A stretch of 64,000 bases of DNA, from NCBI GenBank assembly GCA_049522755.1, contig JBEKNN010000002.1, positions 35,181 to 99,180 of the forward strand, written 5' to 3'. The notes under the pieces were generated by a model. The model was not told where the DNA came from, made no database searches, and saw only the letters and a program-made list of their open reading frames with translations. Positions 1-7,914 of the stretch are shown piece after piece (the first letter of the stretch is position 1; every line of letters begins with the position of its first letter). The DNA comes from PALSA-243 sp049522755. Its GTDB lineage: Bacteria; Acidobacteriota; Terriglobia; Bryobacterales; Bryobacteraceae. A program made the translations under genes and the position numbers.

Positions 1-1
1 T

Positions 2-658
2 CCCGGCAAGGCCGGCTCGAAGACCTGGCGCCAGGAAGGGCCTACCTCGGCGATTGCATCCATCGTGCGGGAAGCCTTCGGTCTCACCGACGATACCAGT
101 CAGTACGTGTATCTCTCGGACGGCGGGCATTTCGAGAATCTGGGAATCTATGAGATGGTGCGGCGGCGATGTCATTACATCGTGGCGTCGGATGCGGGCT
201 GCGACCCGAGGTTTACCTACGAAGACCTGGGCAACGCCTTGCGCAAGCTCCGCATCGACATGCGGATTCGCGTCGATTTCGAGGATGGCTCGTTTGAGTC
301 TCTGAGGGAGCAAACCAAGCGCTGCGCCGTCGCGCGGATCCGCTACAGCCTGGTGGACAATACCCAGGAAGACGGATATCTTCTTTACATCAAGCCCATG
401 ATGCGCGGCAATGAACCTCCCGACGTCGCCAGCTATCAGAGCAAGAACCAGGAGTTCCCGCATCAGAGCACTGCGGATCAGTTCTTCGACGAATCGCAGA
501 CGGAAAGTTACCGCATGCTGGGCTTGCAAACGGTAGATGAAATCTGTGCGGGCTGGGACAAGTCAGGCGGAATTACGGGAATGTTTCAACACGTCTCCGG
601 AGTGTACTTCAAGGATGAGCGCGCGCTGGCCGCGAAGAGCGGCTCGACGGCGCCATAG
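2..658 (+). CDS. Patatin-like phospholipase family protein, C-terminal part (5' end outside window)
   Basis: The reading frame is open from the left edge to a TAG at 656-658, so only the C-terminal roughly 218 residues are seen. The segment YLSDGGHFENLGIYEMVRRR contains a Asp-Gly-Gly of the kind that carries the catalytic aspartate of the patatin Ser-Asp dyad; the GXSXG serine would lie upstream. The following YIVASDAGCDP stretch is typical of the large patatin-like proteins of soil bacteria. Family knowledge suggests lipid acyl hydrolase activity, probably membrane-associated. Substrate and full length cannot be judged. The internal GTG at 65 is not a likely start because homology-like sequence continues upstream of it. 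Confidence 0.65.
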   Translation, partial: PGKAGSKTWRQEGPTSAIASIVREAFGLTDDTSQYVYLSDGGHFENLGIYEMVRRRCHYIVASDAGCDPRFTYEDLGNALRKLRIDMRIRVDFEDGSFESLREQTKRCAVARIRYSLVDNTQEDGYLLYIKPMMRGNEPPDVASYQSKNQEFPHQSTADQFFDESQTESYRMLGLQTVDEICAGWDKSGGITGMFQHVSGVYFKDERALAAKSGSTAP

Positions 659-838
659 CCCGACGGCAGGGCATCCGGCACTCCCCGTAATATTTCAGCG
701 CTTGCATTGAAACGGCAGGCGGGTGGCTCGCACTAATAAGTAAGGCTCGAGGCAGTAACGGGCGCTGGCATGTCCAATTGGCTTCCCGAGCCGCACAACG
801 GATTTGGAATAGAATAAGAACATCAAAGGACGCTCCAT

Positions 839-1768
839 ATGCGACCGTTTCGTAATGCAGTCTGGTTATTCCTGTTAATCGCGCCACCGTTTCTTCGAGC
901 CGATGTCACGATTCGATACAAGACGGAAATGAACTCACTAACGGCGGTTCCAGCCTTGCCAGCCGGGTCAGTGATTTACATGAAGGGCAACAAAGGCGTG
1001 ACAGTGTCCGGCGATGTTACCACAATCGCGGATTTCGCCAGGCAGGAAATCACCGTGGTCGATACGGTTGGCAAAAAATACGCGACAATCCCGGCATCGG
1101 AGTACGGCGTCAAAATTAAGCAGGGAGTAGCGCAGGCGGCCGGCACTGCGCAGACGGCCGGGGCTGCGGAAGTATTCAACTCGATGAAGACCACATGCGA
1201 GTCGAAGAAGACCGGCCGCACGGAAGTGATTCAGAGCGTTCAGGCCGAAGAGCGGGAACAAACCTGTTCTCTTGCGGTCAACCTTCCCGATAGCTTGAAG
1301 CGGGCGGGCGCCCCGGATACCGGCATGGGCGTTAAATTCGTGACTCACATTTGGTTCGCGTCCCCGGTCGAGAGGATGCGCGTACCCGGGCTCTGGCAGT
1401 TGTCGGGCTTTGAGATCTGGCGCAATTATTTCGCGAATCCCATGAAAGCGATGGGAAGCTTAATGCCGGGCGGCATGGCTGACATGTTTACCGATATGCA
1501 GAAGGATCAGTCTGTGATTCTGCGGCTGAACATGGAAGCATACGTGGATATGGCATCGATCCCCGGCGCGGCTGCCGCTGCGGGTTTACCCGCGATCGCG
1601 TCGGGCTCCCCCCTGATAAAGATGACCCAGGAGATAGTGGAGCTTTCCACTTCGCCGCTCGACGATTCGCTCTTCCAGATCCCGAACGATTGCAGCCCGG
1701 AGCCGTTCGCGGATGTGTTCCAGGGGATGATTGCCCGCGTGCCGGCGCCGAAAGCTCCGGCCAAATAA
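839..1768 (+). CDS. Secreted hypothetical protein
   Basis: A 309-residue protein with a clear Sec signal peptide (MRPFRNAVWLFLLIAPPFLRA, cleavage near residue 21). The mature part begins DVTIRYKTEM and has short beta-strand-like segments such as GDVTTIADFARQEITVVDT, with an Ala/Gly-rich linker near residues 98-112. I do not recognise a catalytic motif; the N-terminal half loosely resembles DUF4412-type periplasmic domains, which is only an impression. The ATG is supported by an AAAGGA box at 825-830, 8 nt upstream. It converges with the TonB receptor gene, leaving only 11 bp between stop codons and no obvious terminator. Confidence 0.6.
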   Translation: MRPFRNAVWLFLLIAPPFLRADVTIRYKTEMNSLTAVPALPAGSVIYMKGNKGVTVSGDVTTIADFARQEITVVDTVGKKYATIPASEYGVKIKQGVAQAAGTAQTAGAAEVFNSMKTTCESKKTGRTEVIQSVQAEEREQTCSLAVNLPDSLKRAGAPDTGMGVKFVTHIWFASPVERMRVPGLWQLSGFEIWRNYFANPMKAMGSLMPGGMADMFTDMQKDQSVILRLNMEAYVDMASIPGAAAAAGLPAIASGSPLIKMTQEIVELSTSPLDDSLFQIPNDCSPEPFADVFQGMIARVPAPKAPAK

Positions 1769-1779
1769 GCCGTAGCCGC

Positions 1780-4700
1780 TCAAAACATCAGACGTACGCC
1801 CACCTGGAAAACGCGCGGGAAGTTCGCTTGCAGCGAAATCTGCCCGAACTGAGCGGACCCGACTTCGTTGCCGGTATTGGAACCATCCGCTCCCGGCGCG
1901 TAGAAGTACGGCGTATTGGTCAGGTTGAAAACCTCCATGCGGAACTGCCCCTTGAGATGCTCCTTATATGCCCAGGTTTTGAACATCGAGAAATCGGCGT
2001 TCTTCATCGCGGGACCGCGCAGCGGGGTTGTGCGAGATACGTTTCCGTATGTGTACTGGGCGGCGGTAGTGAAGGCGGCAGGGTTGATCCAGTCACTGAG
2101 GCGCTGCGTTTCCGAGCCGCTGGTTCCTTCCGGCGCGCCTGTCGCGTTCGGCCTCTGAACGCTCGTGCCGATAGCCGAATTCAGGTTGCTCTGGTAAATC
2201 GCCAGCGGGAAACCGCTTTGCAGGGTGGTTTGAACGTTGATGGCCCAGCCCCCTGCCACAAGGTCAAGGTAACGGTTGGTCGAAAGGAATTTCCTGCCGG
2301 CGCCGAACGGCAATTGATAATTGATCGCGGTGGTCCAACGGAGCGGAGTGTTGATGGTGGCGAGCGAGTATTCCGGCGCGAGATTATAGTTATCCTGCGC
2401 GGCGCTTTGCTGAGCGCTGAAGGTATTGCTTGCCGCATTCGAACCATCCATATTGCGAGACCACGTGGTGGTGCTCAGTAAGTTCAATCCATTGCCGAGA
2501 CGCTTCTGAAACTTGACATAGACCGAGTTATAGCTTGCGTGGTTCTGATTCGAAGCCATTTCGTTGATCGGTCCATACTGGGGGAACGGCAGCAGCAGTT
2601 GCGACATGGCAACAGTCGCCGAAGCCAGATTCAGAATGCCGGCGCCGGTGCCATAGAACGGATTCGGCACCTGATTGTTTAATGCCTTGCCCAGGGACAG
2701 GTCCGCGTCGGGCAACTGGTTGATGTTGATGTTGGGCGTTCCCTCGATCAAGTCGTGAGTGACGGACCCGGAGTAACCGGCAACCACCATAAAGCCTTCC
2801 CCCAGTTCCCGCTGAATGTCGAGCGAAAACTGATGAATGCGGGTAGAGTGGGCATTGCCATCGTAAACCGTCAGCGTCTGGCCCCCCAGCCCCGCGGCAG
2901 ACCCCAAAGCATTACCGGCTGGCGGTATGAATCCGGTGGGAAACGGATTAGAGAGAGTGTTCGCCGGGCTTACATTATTGTTAGTCGAAGCTACGTAAGG
3001 CGTGGCGTTATTGTAGCCGATAGGCGTAAACAGTGTGAAGGTGAACGGAGCCCACAGCAGCCCGTAACCACCGCGAATGCTGGTCTTGGAATTGATAGCG
3101 TAGGCCAAGCCCGCGCGGGGGCCGAATTTGTCCGAGTTCGGATGAGTGGCAGTGGTAAAGCCATTCGTACCGGCATATACGATCTCGCCCCTGGTAGTAA
3201 TGCCAGACACCTGGGACTGTATGGGATTGACCACGTTCGGATCGAACTCGACCAGCGAGTTATTCGAGGAGTGCAGTCCGGTTTCGTAGTCATAGCGGAT
3301 GCCGAAGTTGAGAGTCAGCTTACTGTTGAACCGGAAGTCGTCCTGCACCCAGAATCCCCAATAATCCACCTGGGATGCAACCGGGATGGCTTCCGTTACG
3401 CTGCCGGAGGAAGGAATGCCGAGCAGCAAACTGGCGAGGCTCCCACCGGTTCCGGCAACGGTGGACGTGGCGGAGGCGCCGGTAAAGGCGGATGTGAATG
3501 TGTAAGCCCCCGGCGTGACCGTTGGCAATCCCGCAACATGTATGGCGCGGAAATCGACCCCGGTCTTCAGGCTGTGGCGGCCCAAGAACTTGGAGACACT
3601 TCCCGAAAAGCTGTGTGAGTAAAAGGAATCCTGCGAGAAACCGCTGCCGCCGTAGCTGGCCATGTCGCTCGACATCGTGATCGCCGGAAAAGCATCGTAA
3701 GGAACCGACGAAGCGTAAGACTGGGGAAAGCCGAGCGCGCTAAGATTGATTCCCTGGCTCGCCAGCATGTAGGTGCGGTTCGGATAACGGTTGAATCCCC
3801 AGCGGAGAGAGACCACCACAGTCGGCGATGGAGTTAGCGTAGTGTTGGCCTGCGTGGCGTCCACGTGTCTGACAAGCATGCTCTGTCCGGGAGTGCCGGG
3901 GTCGCTATAGCCAAAGTATGCGTTCGACTCTTCACGGCTGCCGTAATGTAAGTAAGAAACGCTGGCGCGCCACCACCGGGTAATTTCCTGATCCAGCTTG
4001 GTATCCACCTGATCGGCGCGATCGTAAATGATCGCAGTGGTGTTGTAGTTGGCGGCTCCGTAGTAGGGCGTGGGAGCATTCGGCAGCGGATAGTAGGACG
4101 CGAGCGCGAGTCCGACAGGGTTCAGCATGCTGGTTGGAATGATATTACCTGGAAACTGAACGCGGCCCGTCGGAGCCGGATCATACATGAGCTGCAGGGC
4201 GCCGCTCTTAGTGAAGCTCTGGGAGAAGTTTCCTTCCCGTTCGAGAGCCGTAGGCACCGCCAGTTCCGTGGAAGCAGCTTCTTTCTGCCGGTAGGATTCG
4301 CCCGCCACCCAGAAGAACGTTTTGTTCCTGCCGTTATACAGCTTGGGCACTACGACCGGACCCCCGATGGCCGCGCCGTAGTTATAGAACGGCTGATTGG
4401 CGACCGGCGAGTTCAGCGCGCCGCTCGCATTTCGCCCGGCGGCGTCGGCGAAATAGGTATTGGCCAGCAAAGGCTGCACCCAGGTGTAACCAAATACGTC
4501 GCCGTGAAGCTGATTAGTTCCGGATTTCAGATACAGGTTGAATGTTCCGCCGCCGGTGCGTCCCACCTCGGCGTCGTAAGTATTGACTTGAAGCTTGACT
4601 TCTTGAACAGCCTCAATGCTCGGAATGATGACGGCATGATTGCCCGAATCCGTGATCGGGATTCCATCGAGCAGGTAGTTATTGCCGGTGATTGGCCCGC

Positions 4701-5265
4701 CGGCGATGGAGATCTCGGACGATCCGGTCTGGTCTTCCATCCGGTTGAACTTAGGGTCGCCGCCCGGGGTGACGTTTTGGGATATTTTCACGCCTTCGAA
4801 GAACGGATTGCGCCCCATGTTCGGAAGGTCGGCGAGCTTCTGATTGTCGATCACCTGCCCGGTGGACGCATTCTCGGTTTCGAGGAGCGGTACGCTTTCG
4901 GCCGTCACGTTGACGCTTTCCGTTACCGCGCCGACCTGAAGCTTCAAATCCACGATGAGAAACTCCTGCGTACTGACAAGTATGTTCTGGCGGTCGAGGA
5001 CCTTAAACCCGGGCTTTTCGACGCTGATGGAGTACGTGGATGGATTCAGGTCCGGAAACGAGTAACCACCTCCGGTTTCGGAGACTGTGGAACGGGTAAT
5101 ACCCGTAGCCTGCTCGGTCAGGGTAAGCTTCGCGGTTCCTACCGCGGCCCCCGAGCTATCGGTTACCGTTCCGCGAATGCCTCCATGAAAGGATTGCGCC
5201 CACAGACCGGTTACAGCCATGAAGGTGCAGAAAAGCGGAATGAGAAGTCTTCTGCTTAGGTTCAC
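1780..5265 (-). CDS. TonB-dependent receptor, Oar-like, with carboxypeptidase-regulatory N-terminal domain
   Basis: A 1161-residue outer-membrane protein. A signal peptide (about 1-23, ending GLWAQ) is followed by a carboxypeptidase-regulatory-like beta-sandwich (about 27-112, GGIRGTVTDSSGAAVGTAKL), a plug-like region (about 120-260, with LLDGIPITD and EVGRTGGGTFNLYLKSGTN), and a long barrel ending in an aromatic residue (VGVRLMF), as expected for outer-membrane insertion. Such Oar-like receptors are expanded in Acidobacteriota and are thought to import or bind oligomeric substrates, but the ligand is unknown here. The start is GTG with an AGGAG box 6 nt upstream. A strong promoter lies at 5512-5540. 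It is a paralogue of the gene at 22933. Confidence 0.9.
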   Translation of the reverse strand: MNLSRRLLIPLFCTFMAVTGLWAQSFHGGIRGTVTDSSGAAVGTAKLTLTEQATGITRSTVSETGGGYSFPDLNPSTYSISVEKPGFKVLDRQNILVSTQEFLIVDLKLQVGAVTESVNVTAESVPLLETENASTGQVIDNQKLADLPNMGRNPFFEGVKISQNVTPGGDPKFNRMEDQTGSSEISIAGGPITGNNYLLDGIPITDSGNHAVIIPSIEAVQEVKLQVNTYDAEVGRTGGGTFNLYLKSGTNQLHGDVFGYTWVQPLLANTYFADAAGRNASGALNSPVANQPFYNYGAAIGGPVVVPKLYNGRNKTFFWVAGESYRQKEAASTELAVPTALEREGNFSQSFTKSGALQLMYDPAPTGRVQFPGNIIPTSMLNPVGLALASYYPLPNAPTPYYGAANYNTTAIIYDRADQVDTKLDQEITRWWRASVSYLHYGSREESNAYFGYSDPGTPGQSMLVRHVDATQANTTLTPSPTVVVSLRWGFNRYPNRTYMLASQGINLSALGFPQSYASSVPYDAFPAITMSSDMASYGGSGFSQDSFYSHSFSGSVSKFLGRHSLKTGVDFRAIHVAGLPTVTPGAYTFTSAFTGASATSTVAGTGGSLASLLLGIPSSGSVTEAIPVASQVDYWGFWVQDDFRFNSKLTLNFGIRYDYETGLHSSNNSLVEFDPNVVNPIQSQVSGITTRGEIVYAGTNGFTTATHPNSDKFGPRAGLAYAINSKTSIRGGYGLLWAPFTFTLFTPIGYNNATPYVASTNNNVSPANTLSNPFPTGFIPPAGNALGSAAGLGGQTLTVYDGNAHSTRIHQFSLDIQRELGEGFMVVAGYSGSVTHDLIEGTPNININQLPDADLSLGKALNNQVPNPFYGTGAGILNLASATVAMSQLLLPFPQYGPINEMASNQNHASYNSVYVKFQKRLGNGLNLLSTTTWSRNMDGSNAASNTFSAQQSAAQDNYNLAPEYSLATINTPLRWTTAINYQLPFGAGRKFLSTNRYLDLVAGGWAINVQTTLQSGFPLAIYQSNLNSAIGTSVQRPNATGAPEGTSGSETQRLSDWINPAAFTTAAQYTYGNVSRTTPLRGPAMKNADFSMFKTWAYKEHLKGQFRMEVFNLTNTPYFYAPGADGSNTGNEVGSAQFGQISLQANFPRVFQVGVRLMF

Positions 5266-5511
5266 AAGAAGCTCCTAATCGAGAGATTGGCCGGGTTTGC
5301 CGTTTCGCGAGTTGCCAGGGTTATGTGAGTGGAAAAAACCCCTATTCCAGCAAGCACGCTAACCTCTGAACTCGCGCCGCGGATCCCGAATTAATACAAT
5401 TTTCCGGCGGGCAAATGCAAACGCCGGCCGAATATCGATAGGCTCAAAACCGAGAGCATGAATGGAAGGCTGACGGGCTGACGAGGGACCGTCCCCGAAC
5501 GACTTTCAGAC

Positions 5512-5540
5512 ATATTAAGGCGATGGGTTCGCGTTGTCAA
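5512..5540 (-). promoter_or_regulatory. Sigma70-type promoter for the TonB receptor gene
   Basis: Read leftward: TTGACA (5540-5535), a 17-nt spacer, TAATAT (5517-5512). It faces the receptor gene and leaves a leader of about 240 nt. It is divergent from the promoter at 5569-5598. Confidence 0.6.
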
Positions 5541-5568
5541 GAAAAAAACAGAGACTGCGCGTTTTCTC

Positions 5569-5598
5569 TTGACACGCGTCTTGCGTCCAGCTTATCAT
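5569..5598 (+). promoter_or_regulatory. Sigma70-type promoter for the aminotransferase gene
   Basis: TTGACA (5569-5574), an 18-nt spacer, TATCAT (5593-5598). It is divergent from the receptor promoter. The 12-mer CTTGACACGCGT at its -35 recurs exactly at the -35 of the second TonB receptor (22846-22857). The rest of the 5266-5762 intergenic stretch holds no convincing gene. Confidence 0.55.
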
Positions 5599-5694
5599 TC
5601 GTGCTAGTAGACTCCCTGGCAGTAGGTCCCTTCTCCGCCAAGCTCTCGGTCAGCAGCTTTGGCTTCGCGCGGCAAGTCCCTCGATCTTAACTCT

Positions 5695-5732
5695 CTTTAA
5701 CAATTTAAGTGGGCTTTAACAATTTGAGCGGG
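5695..5732 (+). repeat. Two adjacent 19-bp direct repeats in the 5' leader
   Basis: CTTTAACAATTTAAGTGGG (5695-5713) is followed immediately by CTTTAACAATTTGAGCGGG (5714-5732), identical at 17 of 19 positions. A 6-bp stem with a CTAT loop (GGAGTG/CACTCC, 5731-5746) comes next and abuts the AGGAGA ribosome-binding site at 5747-5752. The arrangement could be an operator pair or an mRNA element; this is inference. Confidence 0.7.
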
Positions 5733-5762
5733 AGTGCTATCACTCCAGGAGATTTTTAGCGT

Positions 5763-6974
5763 ATGTTTCTCACCCGCAAGACACAGGAATCATTAGTGGA
5801 TCGGGGATACTCCCGCCGTCAAATCGGCCGAATCGCTATGGGAGCTGCCGCCGCTATTCCGTTTTTCAACGAATTCGCCCAAGCCCAGCAGGCGCAACAA
5901 GTGGCGACCAGACGTGGAGGAGGCGGAGCTCAACGGGTTTACGATCCGGACGTTGTCCGCATCACTTCCAACGAGAACCCGATGGGTCCGACGAAGGAAG
6001 GCATTGAGGCGATGGCGAAGGTCGGTCCCCTCGGCTGGCGATATGATCCGCGAGGCGAGAATCTCGAATTCCAGGGGCTGCTCGAAAGCACGGAAAACGT
6101 GAAACCGGGGTACGTCAACGGATATCCGGGGTCCAGCGTTCCACTGGCAAACAGCGTTGCGGCGTTCTGCTCGCCGACGAGACCCTGGATTATGGGCAGT
6201 CCGGGTTATGGGTCCGGCGCGGGCAGATTCATCGGCAACAAAGTGATCCAAGTGCCGCTGCGCAAGGATTACTCGCACGATGTGCAGGCTATGATCAAGG
6301 CAGACCCGAACGCCGGCGCCTTTTACATCTGCAACCCTAACAACCCGACCGGCACGCTCACCTCGCGCGCGGACTTCGAATATATTCTGGCAAACAAACC
6401 GAAGGACGCCGTCCTGGTGATTGACGAAGCCTATGTCCACTTCGGCGGACCGGAAATCTATTCGACCGAGCTGGTCCGGCAGGGCAAGGACGTGGTGGTG
6501 CTTCGTACGTTCTCCAAGATTTACGGCATGGCGGGCCTTCGCGCCGGAGCGCTCTACGGACGCCCGGATCTTCTGGCGAAAGTCGCCGAGTTTGGCAGGG
6601 GCGGCCACCTTCCGGTGACAGCAACGGCGTGCGCCGCCGCCAGCATGAAGGTTCTGCCCGCCATGCAGAAGGAACGCATGGAGATCAACAAGCGGAATCG
6701 CGACCTGGCCTTCGAGCACCTGGAAAAGATCGGCGTCTCGTATGTCCCTGCGGTGTCGAACTTCCTCATGATGTCCGTAAAAGGGATGACGGGGGAACAG
6801 GTGGGCACAGCGATGGCAGCAAAGAAGGTATTGCTCGCGAACGCGAGCCGGTGGCCGGAGTGGCCGCAGCACATCCGAGTGACGGTCGGCACGTTCGAGG
6901 AGATGGGAAAGTTCAACGCGGCGATCACTGAAGTGGTAAAGGAAGGACCGCCGAAGCGTAGCAGCGCCGGGTAA
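5763..6974 (+). CDS. Tat-exported class I/II (histidinol-phosphate-type) aminotransferase
   Basis: A 403-residue PLP enzyme of the HisC-like fold type I group. It shows CNPNNPTGT, VIDEAYVHF and the PLP-lysine segment RTFSKIYGMAGLRAGA. Unusually, the N-terminus carries a twin-arginine signal (YSRRQIGRIAMGAAAAIPFF, about residues 17-36), followed by a Gln/Gly-rich linker before ITSNENPMGP. This predicts export of the folded, cofactor-loaded enzyme. The donor amino acid is unknown. The ribosome-binding site AGGAGA (5747-5752) is 10 nt from the ATG. It stands alone between two divergent promoters and the convergent hydratase operon, so a role in histidine synthesis is unlikely. Confidence 0.82.
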   Translation: MFLTRKTQESLVDRGYSRRQIGRIAMGAAAAIPFFNEFAQAQQAQQVATRRGGGGAQRVYDPDVVRITSNENPMGPTKEGIEAMAKVGPLGWRYDPRGENLEFQGLLESTENVKPGYVNGYPGSSVPLANSVAAFCSPTRPWIMGSPGYGSGAGRFIGNKVIQVPLRKDYSHDVQAMIKADPNAGAFYICNPNNPTGTLTSRADFEYILANKPKDAVLVIDEAYVHFGGPEIYSTELVRQGKDVVVLRTFSKIYGMAGLRAGALYGRPDLLAKVAEFGRGGHLPVTATACAAASMKVLPAMQKERMEINKRNRDLAFEHLEKIGVSYVPAVSNFLMMSVKGMTGEQVGTAMAAKKVLLANASRWPEWPQHIRVTVGTFEEMGKFNAAITEVVKEGPPKRSSAG

Positions 6975-7033
6975 CGGCGGCGCGTTCAGGAACGCAAGCG
7001 TCAGCGCTGCGTCCCAAGTCATCGGCTTCGAAG

Positions 7034-7075
7034 CGCGTTCACACGAGTGTGAACGCGGCACGCATGAGTGCGTGC
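7034..7075. terminator. Two adjacent hairpins between convergent genes
   Basis: A perfect 11-bp stem (CGCGTTCACAC / GTGTGAACGCG) with a two-base GA loop spans 7034-7057. A 7-bp stem (GCACGCA / TGCGTGC) with a TGAG loop follows directly at 7058-7075. No T-tract follows, so a factor-independent terminator is uncertain; the position between the convergent genes ending at 6974 and 7119 suits a bidirectional 3'-end structure. Confidence 0.5.
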
Positions 7076-7118
7076 GCCACGATTTGGTGCGTCTGCACTA
7101 ATTGAAGAGTATTGGCCT

Positions 7119-7895
7119 TTAGCGGAAATGTACTTTCGCGATCCCCAATGCGGCGAACTCGGCGACAAATGTTTGACCAGCGCGCGCCGGGTAAGCGCGA
7201 GTTAGACCCCCGGTGAGAACGATGCTCCCCGCTGCCAGCGTCTGTTCGCGGCGACCTAAGGCATTCACCAGCCAGGCCAAAGCGTTGAGCGGATCGTCAA
7301 GCGCATTCGCGCCAATCCCGGTGTCTAACACATATCCTTCAGACCACAGGGTAACGCCGAGGAGCGACAGAGTATCGACGCTCGCAAACGGCCTTAGAGA
7401 TCCAAGCACAAACCGAGCGCTGGAACTGTTATCGGCAATGTTGTCGTTCGCAGTGAACTTATATTCCTTATAACGCGTGTCAACGATTTCAATAGCCGGC
7501 GCAACGGCTTCCACTGCAGCATAGACCGACGCGCGTGAGTGACCAACGCCATCGAGAGTTCGCCTGGTCAACAATCCTATTTCAGGCTCGACCAGGGGAT
7601 GTATGAGCCGGGCGGCATCCACAGCGCACGACGCGAACTCGATATTGTGATCGCTGGTCAAATACCCAAAGTTAGGCCGATCAACACCCATTTGAGCGCG
7701 CATGGCCGCACTGGTATATCCGAGCTTGTACCCAATGACGGCCTTCTCTCGCTTGCTCAGGTTCGTCAACGAGATCTGATAGGCCTCATCTTCGCTAATT
7801 CCAGGGTAATTTCGACTAAGGACGTCTATTGGTCTTACGTTGATTTCGGCGCTCCATAGCTGCTCCGCGAGAGTCTCAATGAGATGAGTATCCAT
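7119..7895 (-). CDS. 2-keto-4-pentenoate hydratase family protein
   Basis: A 258-residue enzyme of the fumarylacetoacetate-hydrolase-like fold. The conserved GYKLGYTSAAMRAQMGVDRP segment (about residues 55-74) and the metal-ligand region HPLVEPEIG (about 99-107) are typical of MhpD/DmpE hydratases and the related 2-oxo-3-hexenedioate decarboxylases; sequence alone does not separate these. The hydratase reaction adds water to 2-oxopent-4-enoate, giving 4-hydroxy-2-oxovalerate, the substrate of the aldolase encoded at 13262. It starts 19 nt after the stop of the PQQ dehydrogenase gene on the same strand and is probably co-transcribed with it. Confidence 0.8.
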   Translation of the reverse strand: MDTHLIETLAEQLWSAEINVRPIDVLSRNYPGISEDEAYQISLTNLSKREKAVIGYKLGYTSAAMRAQMGVDRPNFGYLTSDHNIEFASCAVDAARLIHPLVEPEIGLLTRRTLDGVGHSRASVYAAVEAVAPAIEIVDTRYKEYKFTANDNIADNSSSARFVLGSLRPFASVDTLSLLGVTLWSEGYVLDTGIGANALDDPLNALAWLVNALGRREQTLAAGSIVLTGGLTRAYPARAGQTFVAEFAALGIAKVHFR

Positions 7896-7914
7896 AAACT
7901 ATGACGGAACGATT

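Noticed and set aside
5793..7061. Leftward 422-codon frame antisense to the aminotransferase
   Set aside because: Arg/His-rich composition typical of a high-GC antisense frame, no family, and the sense gene has full motif conservation.
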